In this document: positions 53,506-62,228 of the stretch, one piece after another
Position numbering within the stretch: position 1 is the stretch's first letter
Layout: each line of letters starts with the position of its first letter
Source of the DNA: RGIG5612 sp050944475
Lineage (GTDB): Bacteria > Bacillota > Clostridia > Lachnospirales > Lachnospiraceae
DNA length: 64,000 nt
Direction of reading: 5' to 3'
Assembly (NCBI GenBank): GCA_050944475.1
Contig: JBMNRD010000006.1
Coordinates: 1-64,000, forward strand
Notes under the pieces: generated by a model
Database searches by the model: none
What the model was told of the DNA's origin: nothing
What the model saw: the letters and a program-made list of their open reading frames with translations, nothing else
Position numbers and translations under genes: made by a program

Positions 53506-55840
53506 GACGCTCAAAACGCTTATCAAACAGGATAAGGAGAAATACTCCGTCCCGAAAAAGGTGCAGGATGTTATCCCCATAAGCTGTATCTGGAACGACG
53601 GCATCTTCAAGGTCGGTAACAAGTTTTCTAAGACCTACCGCTTTACTGACATCAACTATCTGGTTGCGTCACGCGAGGATAAGGAGAGTATGTTCTTGAC
53701 CTACTCTGAATTGTTGAACAGTCTGGACAGCGGAGCTACCACAAAAATAACGATCAATAACCACAGGCTGAACAAAGCGGATTTTGAGGATTCCATCCTC
53801 ATGCCCCTGCGCGGCGATGAACTGGATAAATACCGCAAGGAATACAATCAAATGCTGCTCGACAAAGCGACCGGGGCGAACGGCATCACGCAGGAGAAGT
53901 ATATCACCATCTCCGTGGCGAAAAAGGACATCGAGGAAGCGCGGACATACTTTGCCCGTATCGGTGCTGACCTTATCGCCCACTTTTCCGCACTCGGCTC
54001 CAAATGCGTGGAGATGACCGCCACCGAGAAGCTCCGTGTGCTTCACGACTTCTACCGTGCCGGTGAGGAAACGGCCTTCACCTTTGACGCACGGGACATG
54101 ATGAAAAAGGGTCACGATTTCCGCGACTATATCTGCCCTGATTCTATCGAGAAAAACAGCGACTATTTCAAGCTCGGCGAGAAGTACGGGCGCGTTCTGT
54201 TCCTGAAAGACTATGCCAGCTATATCAAGGACAGCATGGTTTCCGAGCTGACCGACTTCAACCGCAATATGATGATGTCGATTGATGTTATCCCCATCCC
54301 CACCGACGAGGCTGTACGCGAGGTGGAAAACAGGCTCCTGGGCGTCGAGACGAACATCACCAACTGGCAGCGCCGCCAGAACTCAAATAACAACTTCTCG
54401 GCTATTGTTCCCTATGACATGGAGCTTCAGCGCAAGGAATCGAAGGAGTTTCTCGACGATCTCACCACCCGCGACCAGCGTATGATGTTCGCGGTGATTA
54501 CGATGGTTATCACCGCCGACACAAAGGAACAGCTCGACAGCGACACCGACGCCATACTCTCTACGGCGCGTAAGCATATGTGCCAGATGGCGACGCTGAA
54601 ATACCAGCAGCTCGACGGTCTCAATACTGTGCTGCCCATCGGACTGCGGAAAATCAATGCTTTCCGTACTCTCACGACTGAAAGCCTTGCGGTGTTTATG
54701 CCGTTCAAGGTACAGGAGATTATGGACAAGGGCGGCATCTTCTTTGGCGAGAACGCCATATCCCACAACCTAATCATGTGCAACAAGCAGAATCTCATGA
54801 ACCAGTCGGCGTTTTTGCTGGGCGTTCCCGGCTCAGGCAAGTCTTTCAGCGCGAAAGAGCTGATAACCTTCCTTATCCTGAACACCGACGATGACATTCT
54901 CATTTGCGACCCGGAGGGCGAATATGCGCCGCTTATCGAAGCGATGGGAACCGACATTGGCTCGGTGATCCGTGTCGCTGCCGGTGGCAAGGATAAGCTC
55001 AACGCCATGTATATGGTTGAAGGCTACGGCGAAAAGAACCCCATTGTCGAGAAGTCTCAGTTCATCATGTCGCTCATCGAGCAGATTGACAAAAACGGCG
55101 TCGGGCCGCAGCACAAGTCCATCATCGACCGTTGTACTGCGGCTGTCTACCGCGAAGCGGCGGAGACCGGCACGATTCCCACCCTATGCACCCTGCGCGA
55201 AAAGCTGTTGGCGCAGCCGGAAGAAAAGGCAAAGGAAATCGCTCTGTCGCTGGAGCTGTTCACCACCGGCTCTCTGGACATCTTCGGGCATCACAGCACC
55301 GTTGACTTGAATAAGCGCGTGGTAGTGTTCAACATCCACGGTCTCGGCGAGCAGCTCAAACCCACCGGGCTGTTGGTTATCACCGACACCATGCTCAACC
55401 GCGTCACCCTCAACTGGAATATGGGCAAACGAACCCATGTGTTCATTGACGAATTTCACGTCGTTTTCGAGAATGAGCAGAGCGGGATTTTCTTCACCTC
55501 GGCATGGCGTCAATTTCGCAAGCGGAACGCTTATCCAACGGCGATTACCCAGAATGTTGAGTACCTTCTGGATTCCGTGCAGGCTTCTACCATGCTCTCC
55601 AACTCGGAGTTTGTTGTCATGCTCAATCAGGCGGCAAGCGACCGCGAAAAGCTGGCAAAGCTCCTGAGCATATCCAAGGAGCAGATGAGCTATATCACCA
55701 ATGCCGACGCGGGTTGCGGACTCATCAAGTACGGCTCGGCGCTTGTTCCCTTCGTCAACCGTTTCCCCCGCAATACAGAGCTGTATCAGCTCATGACCAC
55801 CCGCCCCGGCGAGGGCGTATTCACAGGAGGGCAGGCTTAA
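53498..55840 (+). CDS. virB4: VirB4/TrbE-like conjugation ATPase
   Basis: This 780-residue protein has an N-terminal domain that contacts the channel (MSIDVIPIPTDEAVREVENR) and a C-terminal ATPase with Walker A GVPGSGKSFSAKELI near residue 443, DDDILICDPEGEYAPLIEAM, and Walker B HVFIDEFHVVFEN. It powers assembly of the channel. The start at 53498 has AAAGGAGG upstream and lies within the end of prgI. The stop codon lies in a hairpin that may be a terminator. Confidence 0.93.
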   Translation: MIKTLKTLIKQDKEKYSVPKKVQDVIPISCIWNDGIFKVGNKFSKTYRFTDINYLVASREDKESMFLTYSELLNSLDSGATTKITINNHRLNKADFEDSILMPLRGDELDKYRKEYNQMLLDKATGANGITQEKYITISVAKKDIEEARTYFARIGADLIAHFSALGSKCVEMTATEKLRVLHDFYRAGEETAFTFDARDMMKKGHDFRDYICPDSIEKNSDYFKLGEKYGRVLFLKDYASYIKDSMVSELTDFNRNMMMSIDVIPIPTDEAVREVENRLLGVETNITNWQRRQNSNNNFSAIVPYDMELQRKESKEFLDDLTTRDQRMMFAVITMVITADTKEQLDSDTDAILSTARKHMCQMATLKYQQLDGLNTVLPIGLRKINAFRTLTTESLAVFMPFKVQEIMDKGGIFFGENAISHNLIMCNKQNLMNQSAFLLGVPGSGKSFSAKELITFLILNTDDDILICDPEGEYAPLIEAMGTDIGSVIRVAAGGKDKLNAMYMVEGYGEKNPIVEKSQFIMSLIEQIDKNGVGPQHKSIIDRCTAAVYREAAETGTIPTLCTLREKLLAQPEEKAKEIALSLELFTTGSLDIFGHHSTVDLNKRVVVFNIHGLGEQLKPTGLLVITDTMLNRVTLNWNMGKRTHVFIDEFHVVFENEQSGIFFTSAWRQFRKRNAYPTAITQNVEYLLDSVQASTMLSNSEFVVMLNQAASDREKLAKLLSISKEQMSYITNADAGCGLIKYGSALVPFVNRFPRNTELYQLMTTRPGEGVFTGGQA

Positions 55841-55862
55841 CGGCCTGCCCTCACTCATTTTA
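55827..55862 (+). terminator. Hairpin spanning the virB4 stop codon
   Basis: GAGGGCAGGC (55827-55836) pairs with GCCTGCCCTC (55843-55852) around six bases that include the TAA stop, followed by ACTCATTTTAT. It probably reduces transcription into the sortase gene. Confidence 0.65.
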
Positions 55863-55874
55863 TGGAGGTTTGAG

Positions 55875-56660
55875 ATGAATAAGAAAAAGATTATCGGCAT
55901 TGCGGCGATTGTCGTTTTTGCCATTGTATCGGTTTTCTCTGGCATGATGTTTTACTGGCAGACGCAGGATCATAAGCAGAGCGCGGAGGATTTCAATGCT
56001 CTTGCCGAGCTAATCACAGAAGAAACGCCCACACCGGAGCAGACACCCATACCCGTTGATGAGCCGGAAGCAGAGCCGGACGAGCGTGAGCTTGCCTATG
56101 CGAAATACAAGGTGCTCTATGAGCAGAACAACGATTTTGTGGGCTGGATTTCCATTGATGGCACGAATGTCAACTATCCTGTTATGCAGTCGATTGATAC
56201 CCCTGATTTCTACCTGAAGCGCAACTTTGAGAAAGCGTACAGCGACTTCGGCGTTCCGTATGTGGACGAAGCCTGCGCGGTGGATCTCAGCACCAACACC
56301 GTTATCTATGGCCATCACATGAAAAACGGTACGATGTTCAGCTCTCTCGTGAAATATGTGAGCAAGAGTTATTTTGAGGAACACCCTATCATCCGCTTTG
56401 ACACCTTCGGCGGGTTTGGGGAGTATCAGGTCATTGCGGCGTTTTCCTTTGACACCAACAACGAGGATTTCCGCTATAACGAGTACACCGATATGACCGA
56501 AGCGGAATTTGACGAGTTTATCTCCGAGTGCATGGAGCGCCGCGCCTATGACACAGGCTTTACCGCAGAGTACGGCGACAGGCTGCTGACGCTCTCCACC
56601 TGTGAATACACCCATCAGAACGGACGCTTTGTTGTTGTGGCGAAGCTGATAACAGATTAA
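55875..56660 (+). CDS. srtB: Class B sortase
   Basis: This 261-residue protein has one N-terminal membrane helix, a Pro/Glu linker, and a sortase domain with WISIDGTNVNYPVMQ, VIYGHHMKNGTMFSSL (catalytic His), TLSTCEY (catalytic Cys near residue 242) and GRFVVVAKL (catalytic Arg). It is most likely the enzyme that attaches the IPKTG-bearing adhesin at 27625 to the cell wall or polymerises it. TGGAGG precedes the ATG. Confidence 0.92.
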   Translation: MNKKKIIGIAAIVVFAIVSVFSGMMFYWQTQDHKQSAEDFNALAELITEETPTPEQTPIPVDEPEAEPDERELAYAKYKVLYEQNNDFVGWISIDGTNVNYPVMQSIDTPDFYLKRNFEKAYSDFGVPYVDEACAVDLSTNTVIYGHHMKNGTMFSSLVKYVSKSYFEEHPIIRFDTFGGFGEYQVIAAFSFDTNNEDFRYNEYTDMTEAEFDEFISECMERRAYDTGFTAEYGDRLLTLSTCEYTHQNGRFVVVAKLITD

Positions 56661-56693
56661 CGCGGCTCTCCACTTCCGGGAAAGGAGGTTGCT

Positions 56694-58511
56694 TTGAGCA
56701 AAATCAAAACACGGGAAACCGTAAAGGATGTAAAGGTATTGGATAAAGCCGCCGTCGCTTCGCAGCGGATGAAGGACGCCTTTGTCCGCACCAAAGACCA
56801 GGCGGAAAATCTGATGGACGATGGGCAGATTACACCGAGCGAGTATGCGGAGGACAAAATCCAGTATGCGGCTGAGGATATGGTAAATGAAGCCGGTCAC
56901 ACCGTTTCATCCAGCACAAAGAAAGCGGTCAACAAAGGCAAGGAAGCCTATCGGCAGCACCGCGAGATAAAGAAAGCGGAGCGTGCCGCTGAAAACCCTG
57001 CTTCCTCTGCGCGGCAGGCTTCCGCAGAGACACAAAGAGCCGCACAGACACAGAGAACCGCGCAGACGCAGAGAGCCGTACGGACGCACGCACAGCGTAA
57101 TGTGAGCAATGCCAAACAGGTCAGAAATCAGACGATAAAGACCTCACGGCAGGCGGAGCGCACCATTAAGCAGACCGCTAAATCTACCGGCAGGGCTACT
57201 GCGAAAACGGCGAAAGGGACGGTCAAAACCGCGCAGAAAAGCGTGAAAACTGCGGAGAAAACCTCAAAAGCTGCGATAAAGACGGCACAGGCTACCGCCA
57301 AAGCCACGCAAAAAGCGGCGCAGGCGTCGGCAAAGGCTGCGAAGGTTGCTGCACAGGCGGCAAGGGCGGCGGCGAAAGCGGCGGTCGTGACCGCCAAAGC
57401 TGTTGCAAAGGCAGTCGTGGCGGCGGTCAAAGCGATTATCGCCGGGATTAAGGCGCTCGTGGCGGCAATCGCCGCAGGCGGCTGGGTGGCTGTTGTCGTC
57501 ATTGTGGTGATATGCCTGATTGCCCTCATCGTAGGCTCCTGCTTCGGCATCTTCTTTTCCAGCGAGGATACGGGCGGTCAGCCGATGACGGAGGTGGTGC
57601 GGGAGATCAACACCGAGTATGAAAACAAGCTGGAAGATACCAAAGCTGCCTACACGCATGATGTGCTTGAAATGTCCGGCTCCCGCGCCGTCTGGAAAGA
57701 GGTGCTTTCAGTCTATGCCGTGAAAACGACCACTGACCCGGATAACCCGCAGGAGGTGGCTTCGATGGACGATGGCAAGAAGACGCTTCTGAAAGAAATC
57801 TTTTGGGCGATGAATCAAATCAGCGCCCGGACGGAAACCAAGACTGAAACGCAGATCGTCGAGAGCGACGATGGGAACGGCAATATCGTCGAGGAAGAAG
57901 TCGAGGTCACGCAGGTCTATCTTTATATTACCGTAACCCACAAATCTGCCGATGAAATGGCGGACGCCTACGGCTTCAACGCAGACCAACGGGAGCAGCT
58001 TGCCGCGCTTCTCGATGACGAGAACAATTCCATGTGGACGGCGGTACTGTACGGCATTACCGGCACCGATGAGCAAATCGTCGCTGTGGCGCTCTCACAG
58101 GTCGGGAATGTGGGCGGTCAGCCCTATTGGAGCTGGTATGGCTTCAACTCCCGCGTGGAATGGTGCGCCTGTTTTGTTTCATGGTGCGCCAATGAGTGCG
58201 GGTATATTGAGAACGGTATCATCCCTAAATACGCGGGCTGCGTATGGGGCGTACAGTGGTTCAGGGAACGCGGACAGTGGGCAGACAACAGCATAGAGCC
58301 GACGCCCGGTATGATTATCTTCTTTGATTGGGATTCGCCCAACGGCTCGTCAGGCCCGCAGGACGGGCAATCCGACCATACCGGCATTGTTGCAAGAGTT
58401 GAGGATGGGCGCGTCTGGACGGTCGAAGGCAACAGTAGAGACAGTTGCCGCGAAAAGAGCTATCCTCTCGGATATTATGAGATTCTCGGCTACGGCATAC
58501 CGGCGTACTAA
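56694..58511 (+). CDS. CHAP-domain peptidoglycan hydrolase of the transfer apparatus
   Basis: This 605-residue protein starts at TTG 56694 after AAAGGAGG. It has a charged N-terminal region, a long Ala/Lys/Thr/Gln repeat region (residues about 100-250), a membrane helix (WVAVVVIVVICLIALIVGSC, near 265), and an extracellular part ending in a CHAP domain (VEWCACFVSWCANECGY with the catalytic Cys, SDHTGIVARV with the His). VirB1-like wall hydrolases open the peptidoglycan for the conjugation channel. The Ala/Lys repeats may form a helical stalk or bind anionic polymers. Confidence 0.88.
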   Translation: MSKIKTRETVKDVKVLDKAAVASQRMKDAFVRTKDQAENLMDDGQITPSEYAEDKIQYAAEDMVNEAGHTVSSSTKKAVNKGKEAYRQHREIKKAERAAENPASSARQASAETQRAAQTQRTAQTQRAVRTHAQRNVSNAKQVRNQTIKTSRQAERTIKQTAKSTGRATAKTAKGTVKTAQKSVKTAEKTSKAAIKTAQATAKATQKAAQASAKAAKVAAQAARAAAKAAVVTAKAVAKAVVAAVKAIIAGIKALVAAIAAGGWVAVVVIVVICLIALIVGSCFGIFFSSEDTGGQPMTEVVREINTEYENKLEDTKAAYTHDVLEMSGSRAVWKEVLSVYAVKTTTDPDNPQEVASMDDGKKTLLKEIFWAMNQISARTETKTETQIVESDDGNGNIVEEEVEVTQVYLYITVTHKSADEMADAYGFNADQREQLAALLDDENNSMWTAVLYGITGTDEQIVAVALSQVGNVGGQPYWSWYGFNSRVEWCACFVSWCANECGYIENGIIPKYAGCVWGVQWFRERGQWADNSIEPTPGMIIFFDWDSPNGSSGPQDGQSDHTGIVARVEDGRVWTVEGNSRDSCREKSYPLGYYEILGYGIPAY

Positions 58512-58545
58512 AAAAGAGCTGCCATTCGTTTGGCAGCCCTTACAT
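58510..58545 (-). terminator. Terminator shared by the CHAP gene and the minus-strand HTH gene
   Basis: GAGCTGCC and GGCAGCCC arms form a stem around ATTCGTTT. On the minus strand it is followed by CTCTTTTTT, which fits the HTH gene best. On the plus strand only CTTAC follows. Confidence 0.65.
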
Positions 58546-58554
58546 ACGGTTGTT

Positions 58555-58815
58555 TCACTTTTTATATGACGGAAGCGTTGTATTCAGCAGATCGGCTGGG
58601 TTGACTTCGAGTGCGTCCGCAATATTGTATAAGACCTCCAGCGAAAACGGTCTGATGATGTTTGGTGCTTCTATGGAGCTTAAATGTGAACGGCTGATTT
58701 TCGCTTTTTCAGCCAGCATTTCCTGTGACATTCCTTGCATTTTACGCAGTGATGCGATAGTAAGACCGAGTTCTATAAAACGGTCTCTGTTCTTAAATCC
58801 AACTTCTTTACTCAT
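58555..58815 (-). CDS. XRE-family transcriptional regulator
   Basis: This 86-residue Cro/C1-type protein has helix-turn-helix LGLTIASLRKMQGMSQEMLA, then EKAKISRSHLSSIEAPN. The minus-strand start has a perfect AGGAGG 9 bases upstream. It is transcribed against the transfer operon, a usual place for a repressor of element genes. Its target is not known. Confidence 0.88.
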   Translation of the reverse strand: MSKEVGFKNRDRFIELGLTIASLRKMQGMSQEMLAEKAKISRSHLSSIEAPNIIRPFSLEVLYNIADALEVNPADLLNTTLPSYKK

Positions 58816-58986
58816 CGGCCTTACCTCCTGTTTTTCTTAACTATAATTATATTCTTCACACCCGCCTTCTGCTGTATACGCTGTTGAGCTATTGACTAAT
58901 ATATTGAGCAAAAGTATAATGAAGTATTAAAATGAGGCTGTTCAAGAGCATCCGTGTGAATTGTTGAGCGATTGGAGCGTGTGGTT

Positions 58987-59466
58987 GTGAGAAATAAAAC
59001 CTGCTGCTTTACTGGACACAGAAAAATACCGCCTGAACAATACATAATGATTGCCAAGCGGTTGAAAACCGAGATTATTAGATTAGTTGAAGATGGGTAT
59101 GTCTATTTTGCTGCCGGAGGCGCGTTAGGGTTTGATACTATGGCCGCAAAAGCGGTGCTGGAACTAAAAGAAACCACCTGCCCCCAAATCCGGCTGATTC
59201 TTGTGCTCCCATGCAAAACGCAGACGCGCGGCTGGGATATGGATGACGTTGTGGTCTATGAGGACATAAAAGCGCGATGCGACAAGTTCGTATATACTTC
59301 GGAGGAATACACACGAGGGTGTATGTTCAAACGCAACAGGCATTTGGTTGACAATAGCAGCGTTTGTATCTGCTACTTAACAGAGAGCAAAGGCGGCACG
59401 GCATACACCGTGAACTATGCAAACGAAAAAGGACTAAGTATAACAAACCTATCAAACAATGAGTGA
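58987..59466 (+). CDS. SLOG family (DUF1273-like) nucleotide-binding protein
   Basis: This 159-residue protein starts at GTG 58987 (RNKTCCFTGHRKIPPEQ), with GGAG upstream. FTGHR, YFAAGGALGFDTMAAKAVLE and the late RNRHLVDNSSVCICYLTESK, then GGTAYTVNYA mark the SLOG/YpsA-type Rossmann fold that binds nucleotides or ADP-ribose-related ligands. SLOG proteins are frequent next to mobile-element and defence genes. An upstream TTG at 58972 is an alternative start. Confidence 0.8.
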   Translation: MRNKTCCFTGHRKIPPEQYIMIAKRLKTEIIRLVEDGYVYFAAGGALGFDTMAAKAVLELKETTCPQIRLILVLPCKTQTRGWDMDDVVVYEDIKARCDKFVYTSEEYTRGCMFKRNRHLVDNSSVCICYLTESKGGTAYTVNYANEKGLSITNLSNNE

Positions 59467-59553
59467 GGCATCTTCGGTCGAAATGATGCCTCTTTGTCTA
59501 CTTAACACAATGTCCAATATCGGTCAAAAAGTTATTGATGTCATACATGGCGG

Positions 59554-59582
59554 TTGTTATACAGTCCATTATGTGCTATAAT
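59554..59582 (+). promoter_or_regulatory. Promoter of the HTH-kinase gene set
   Basis: TTGTTA (59554-59559) and TATAAT (59577-59582) are separated by 17 bases, 52 bases before the ATG at 59635. Confidence 0.6.
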
Positions 59583-59634
59583 ATCCTTGCAGTTATACAT
59601 TCTGCCTTGATTATGAAAGTGAGGTTATAGTCAC

Positions 59635-59862
59635 ATGGCCGTAAGCTACAAAAAGCTGTGGAAGCTCCTTATTGATAAGGACATGAAGAAGAAAGATTTA
59701 GAAGCGGCATCGGGTGTCAGTCACTACACAATCAATAAGCTGAATCGCGGAGATAATGTGACAACAGATGTTCTCGCAAAGATATGTGCGACTCTCGGTT
59801 GCGAGATTGGCGACATAATGGAGATCATCCCCGATGAGCAAAATGGTACATCTAAGAAGTGA
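59635..59862 (+). CDS. XRE-family (YozG/Cro-type) regulator
   Basis: This 75-residue protein has helix-turn-helix LLIDKDMKKKDLEAASGVSH, then YTINKLNRGDNVTTDVLAKI and the typical CATLGCEIGDIMEI ending. GAGGTTATAG lies upstream. It is the first gene of a plus-strand set that continues with the 35-residue ORF and the kinase, so it may autoregulate that set. Confidence 0.88.
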   Translation: MAVSYKKLWKLLIDKDMKKKDLEAASGVSHYTINKLNRGDNVTTDVLAKICATLGCEIGDIMEIIPDEQNGTSKK

Positions 59863-59929
59863 ATAGGTTTTGATACTGATAATTCAGCAAAATCACACTG
59901 AGAAAACGTAGGCGGAAGGAGTCTTGGAC

Positions 59930-60037
59930 ATGGGGAATAACAGAGTAGTGGGCGCATATCTGCTGATGCGAAATAATTGCATGACCCGTGTAGAAACAAG
60001 GGAAAGATACGGGGTGATAATGCATGGACGATCATAA
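59930..60037 (+). CDS. 35-residue ORF coupled to the kinase operon
   Basis: ATG 59930 is preceded by GGAAGGAG at good spacing and encodes MGNNRVVGAYLLMRNNCMTR, then VETRERYGVIMHGRS. It overlaps the next gene by 14 bases. No family is recognised. It may be a leader peptide that couples translation to the 60024 gene. Confidence 0.45.
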   Translation: MGNNRVVGAYLLMRNNCMTRVETRERYGVIMHGRS

Positions 60038-60473
60038 AAAGCCGCTTCCGACAAGTGATTTGTGGGATCAGCTTATCAAAGCCACCTCAATAGGGCAGTT
60101 CATCGGACAAAATGAAGGCGAGATTGGCTTGCCTGCATTTTGCAAATATATCAGCGCCCTATGTAAAGAGCGGGGCGAAGTGACAGAGCACATTATAAAG
60201 AAAGCGAACATTGAACGCTCCTTCGGTCATGCCATTTTTCGCGGAGACCGAAACCCATCCCGTGATACCGTGCTGCAACTCGCTTTCGGCTTCGAGGCTG
60301 ATGTGGAGCTGGCTCAATCGCTGCTTTGGCACGCAGGTCACAGTCCTCTTTATCCGCGAGTACCGCGAGATGCCGCTATCAGCTATTGTTTGATTCATCG
60401 TACAGGCTTTATCGAAGCACAGCACATACTTATGGAACTTGGCTTACCGTTGATTGGAGGCGGGATAAAATGA
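60024..60473 (+). CDS. Helix-turn-helix-like protein paired with the receptor-like kinase
   Basis: This 149-residue cytoplasmic protein has an internal segment (LCKERGEVTEHIIKKANIER, SFGHAIFRGDRNPSRDTVLQ, LAFGFEADVELAQSLLWHAG) that reads as a divergent XRE helix-turn-helix with the family's C-terminal helix pattern. ATGA overlap with the kinase start makes the two obligate translational partners. It may be the kinase's substrate or a regulator controlled by it. Neither is proven by the sequence. Confidence 0.7.
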   Translation: MDDHKKPLPTSDLWDQLIKATSIGQFIGQNEGEIGLPAFCKYISALCKERGEVTEHIIKKANIERSFGHAIFRGDRNPSRDTVLQLAFGFEADVELAQSLLWHAGHSPLYPRVPRDAAISYCLIHRTGFIEAQHILMELGLPLIGGGIK

Positions 60474-62074
60474 GCGAGATACAAAACGCAATTAGAGAAC
60501 TTTCCACGATTTTGAAGGAAATCACGCTGCCTGCGGGTTTTCTTGAAAGCTACGACCAACTTGAATGTCTGTCCCACTCTCATGGAACAGAAACCTACCT
60601 TGTGCAGCACAAAGGCTCGAAAAGCCTCTGCGTGGCAAAATGCTATGACAGAAAAATCTATAAGACGGTCAATGAGAACGGCATACTGAAATCGCTGTGT
60701 CACAAGGGACTGCCCACCTTTTTGGACGAGTATCAGGACGATGCCACCGTTTGCATAGTACGGGAATACATCGAGGGAACGTCTCTTAACAAATACGCTG
60801 CGGAGTATAGCTTGTCCGAGGCGAAAATCACCCAGCTCTGCATAGAGATTTGCGATATATTGACCTATATTCACGGACAGACGCCGCCCGTCATCCACCG
60901 CGACATCAAGCCGCAAAACGTCATCGTCAAAGAGGACGGTCATATCGCGCTTATAGACTTCGACATTGCCCGTACTTTTGACGGCGAAGCTGATACAGAC
61001 ACACAGTTCATCGCTACGAGAACCTACGCACCGCCGGAGCAGTACGGGTTTTCGCAGACCGATTGTCGCGCCGATATTTACTCGCTCGGCGTTTTATTGT
61101 GTTTTCTGCTGACAGGAAAAACTGATGTAAAAAGCATTGAGATACCAAACAAGCGCCTTACGGCTGTTGTACGCCGGTGCGCCGCCTTTTCGCCGGAAGA
61201 ACGCTTCCCCGACGCCGCCGCTGTGAAAAAGGCGCTGCTGAACGCCGATGGGCGCGGGAAAAGAAAGCTCATCCGTATATGCTGCACGGCGGCGCTTGCG
61301 CTTGCCTGCTTGTGCGTGGGCTTTGTCGTCGGACGATACACGAGCTTTTTTGTCCCTTACGATGGAGTACAGTTTTCCGAGCCTTTGATTGAACAGGCTG
61401 TGCGCGCCCATCTTGGCAAGGACGAAACCGAGCCTATCACGCAAAACGAGCTGCTTGCCGTCAACGAGATATATATATTTGGCAACGAGGTATCCACATC
61501 GGATGAGGCGTTCTCCGACGGGCTGGGCGGGCCGCTCGCAAACACGCCGAGAGGAACGCTTGCCAATCTTGATGACTTAAAGCTGTTGCCCAATCTTCAA
61601 GTGCTGCATATTAACTACCAAACCCTTACCGACATATCCGCCCTTGCGGAACTGAAATACTTAACTGAAATCAATTTGCGGCACACCTTTGTGGAGGACA
61701 TATCCGCACTCGTAGGCATGTGGCATTTACGCAGCCTCAACCTGTTCGATACCCGTGTCGCCGACGTTACCGCCCTTGCCTCCTGCCCGGAGTTGAATAT
61801 GCTGGACGTGGGAGGAACGCTGATTATTTCACTTGACGCTTTGCCGGAGACTTCCACTGTGGAGTCGCTCTCTTTGGCGAAGCTCCCGCTTTCCTCCATT
61901 GACGGTATAGAGCGTTTCGGGCAGTTAAAGTCCTTGTCGCTACACAATACGGGATTATCTGATTTATCGCCGCTTCAAGAAGTCACTGGACTTATCATTG
62001 TCAGCATTGACGAATCTATGCGCGGCGCGGCAGAGGCGCTGGGCGATACCTCGTTTGAAATACGGGTTGAGTAA
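60470..62074 (+). CDS. Transmembrane Ser/Thr kinase with extracellular leucine-rich repeats
   Basis: This is a 534-residue protein. Residues about 20-260 are a Hanks-type kinase: VAKCYD (Lys), HRDIKPQN near 142 (catalytic loop), LIDFDIAR near 161 (DFG replaced by DFD) and YAPPEQYG. One membrane helix follows (residues about 267-288), then an outside part with about five leucine-rich repeats of about 22 residues (LQVLHINYQTLTDISALAEL, LTEINLRHTFVEDISALVGM and so on). This is the layout of plant receptor kinases and is unusual in bacteria. The start at 60470 overlaps the HTH-like gene in ATGA, with GGAGG upstream. Confidence 0.9.
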   Translation: MSEIQNAIRELSTILKEITLPAGFLESYDQLECLSHSHGTETYLVQHKGSKSLCVAKCYDRKIYKTVNENGILKSLCHKGLPTFLDEYQDDATVCIVREYIEGTSLNKYAAEYSLSEAKITQLCIEICDILTYIHGQTPPVIHRDIKPQNVIVKEDGHIALIDFDIARTFDGEADTDTQFIATRTYAPPEQYGFSQTDCRADIYSLGVLLCFLLTGKTDVKSIEIPNKRLTAVVRRCAAFSPEERFPDAAAVKKALLNADGRGKRKLIRICCTAALALACLCVGFVVGRYTSFFVPYDGVQFSEPLIEQAVRAHLGKDETEPITQNELLAVNEIYIFGNEVSTSDEAFSDGLGGPLANTPRGTLANLDDLKLLPNLQVLHINYQTLTDISALAELKYLTEINLRHTFVEDISALVGMWHLRSLNLFDTRVADVTALASCPELNMLDVGGTLIISLDALPETSTVESLSLAKLPLSSIDGIERFGQLKSLSLHNTGLSDLSPLQEVTGLIIVSIDESMRGAAEALGDTSFEIRVE

Positions 62075-62228
62075 GTTCGTATAAGAATAATCGCAAATGT
62101 GAACAGCCAGCTCACCTATTCTCTTTTGCGGTTTGTTACAATTTTGAGTGTGAAATGTTCTCTGGAAAAACGACAAGGCAAGATCGGGTGGGACGGATGG
62201 AACGCATGAACGGAAAGGGACAAATAAC

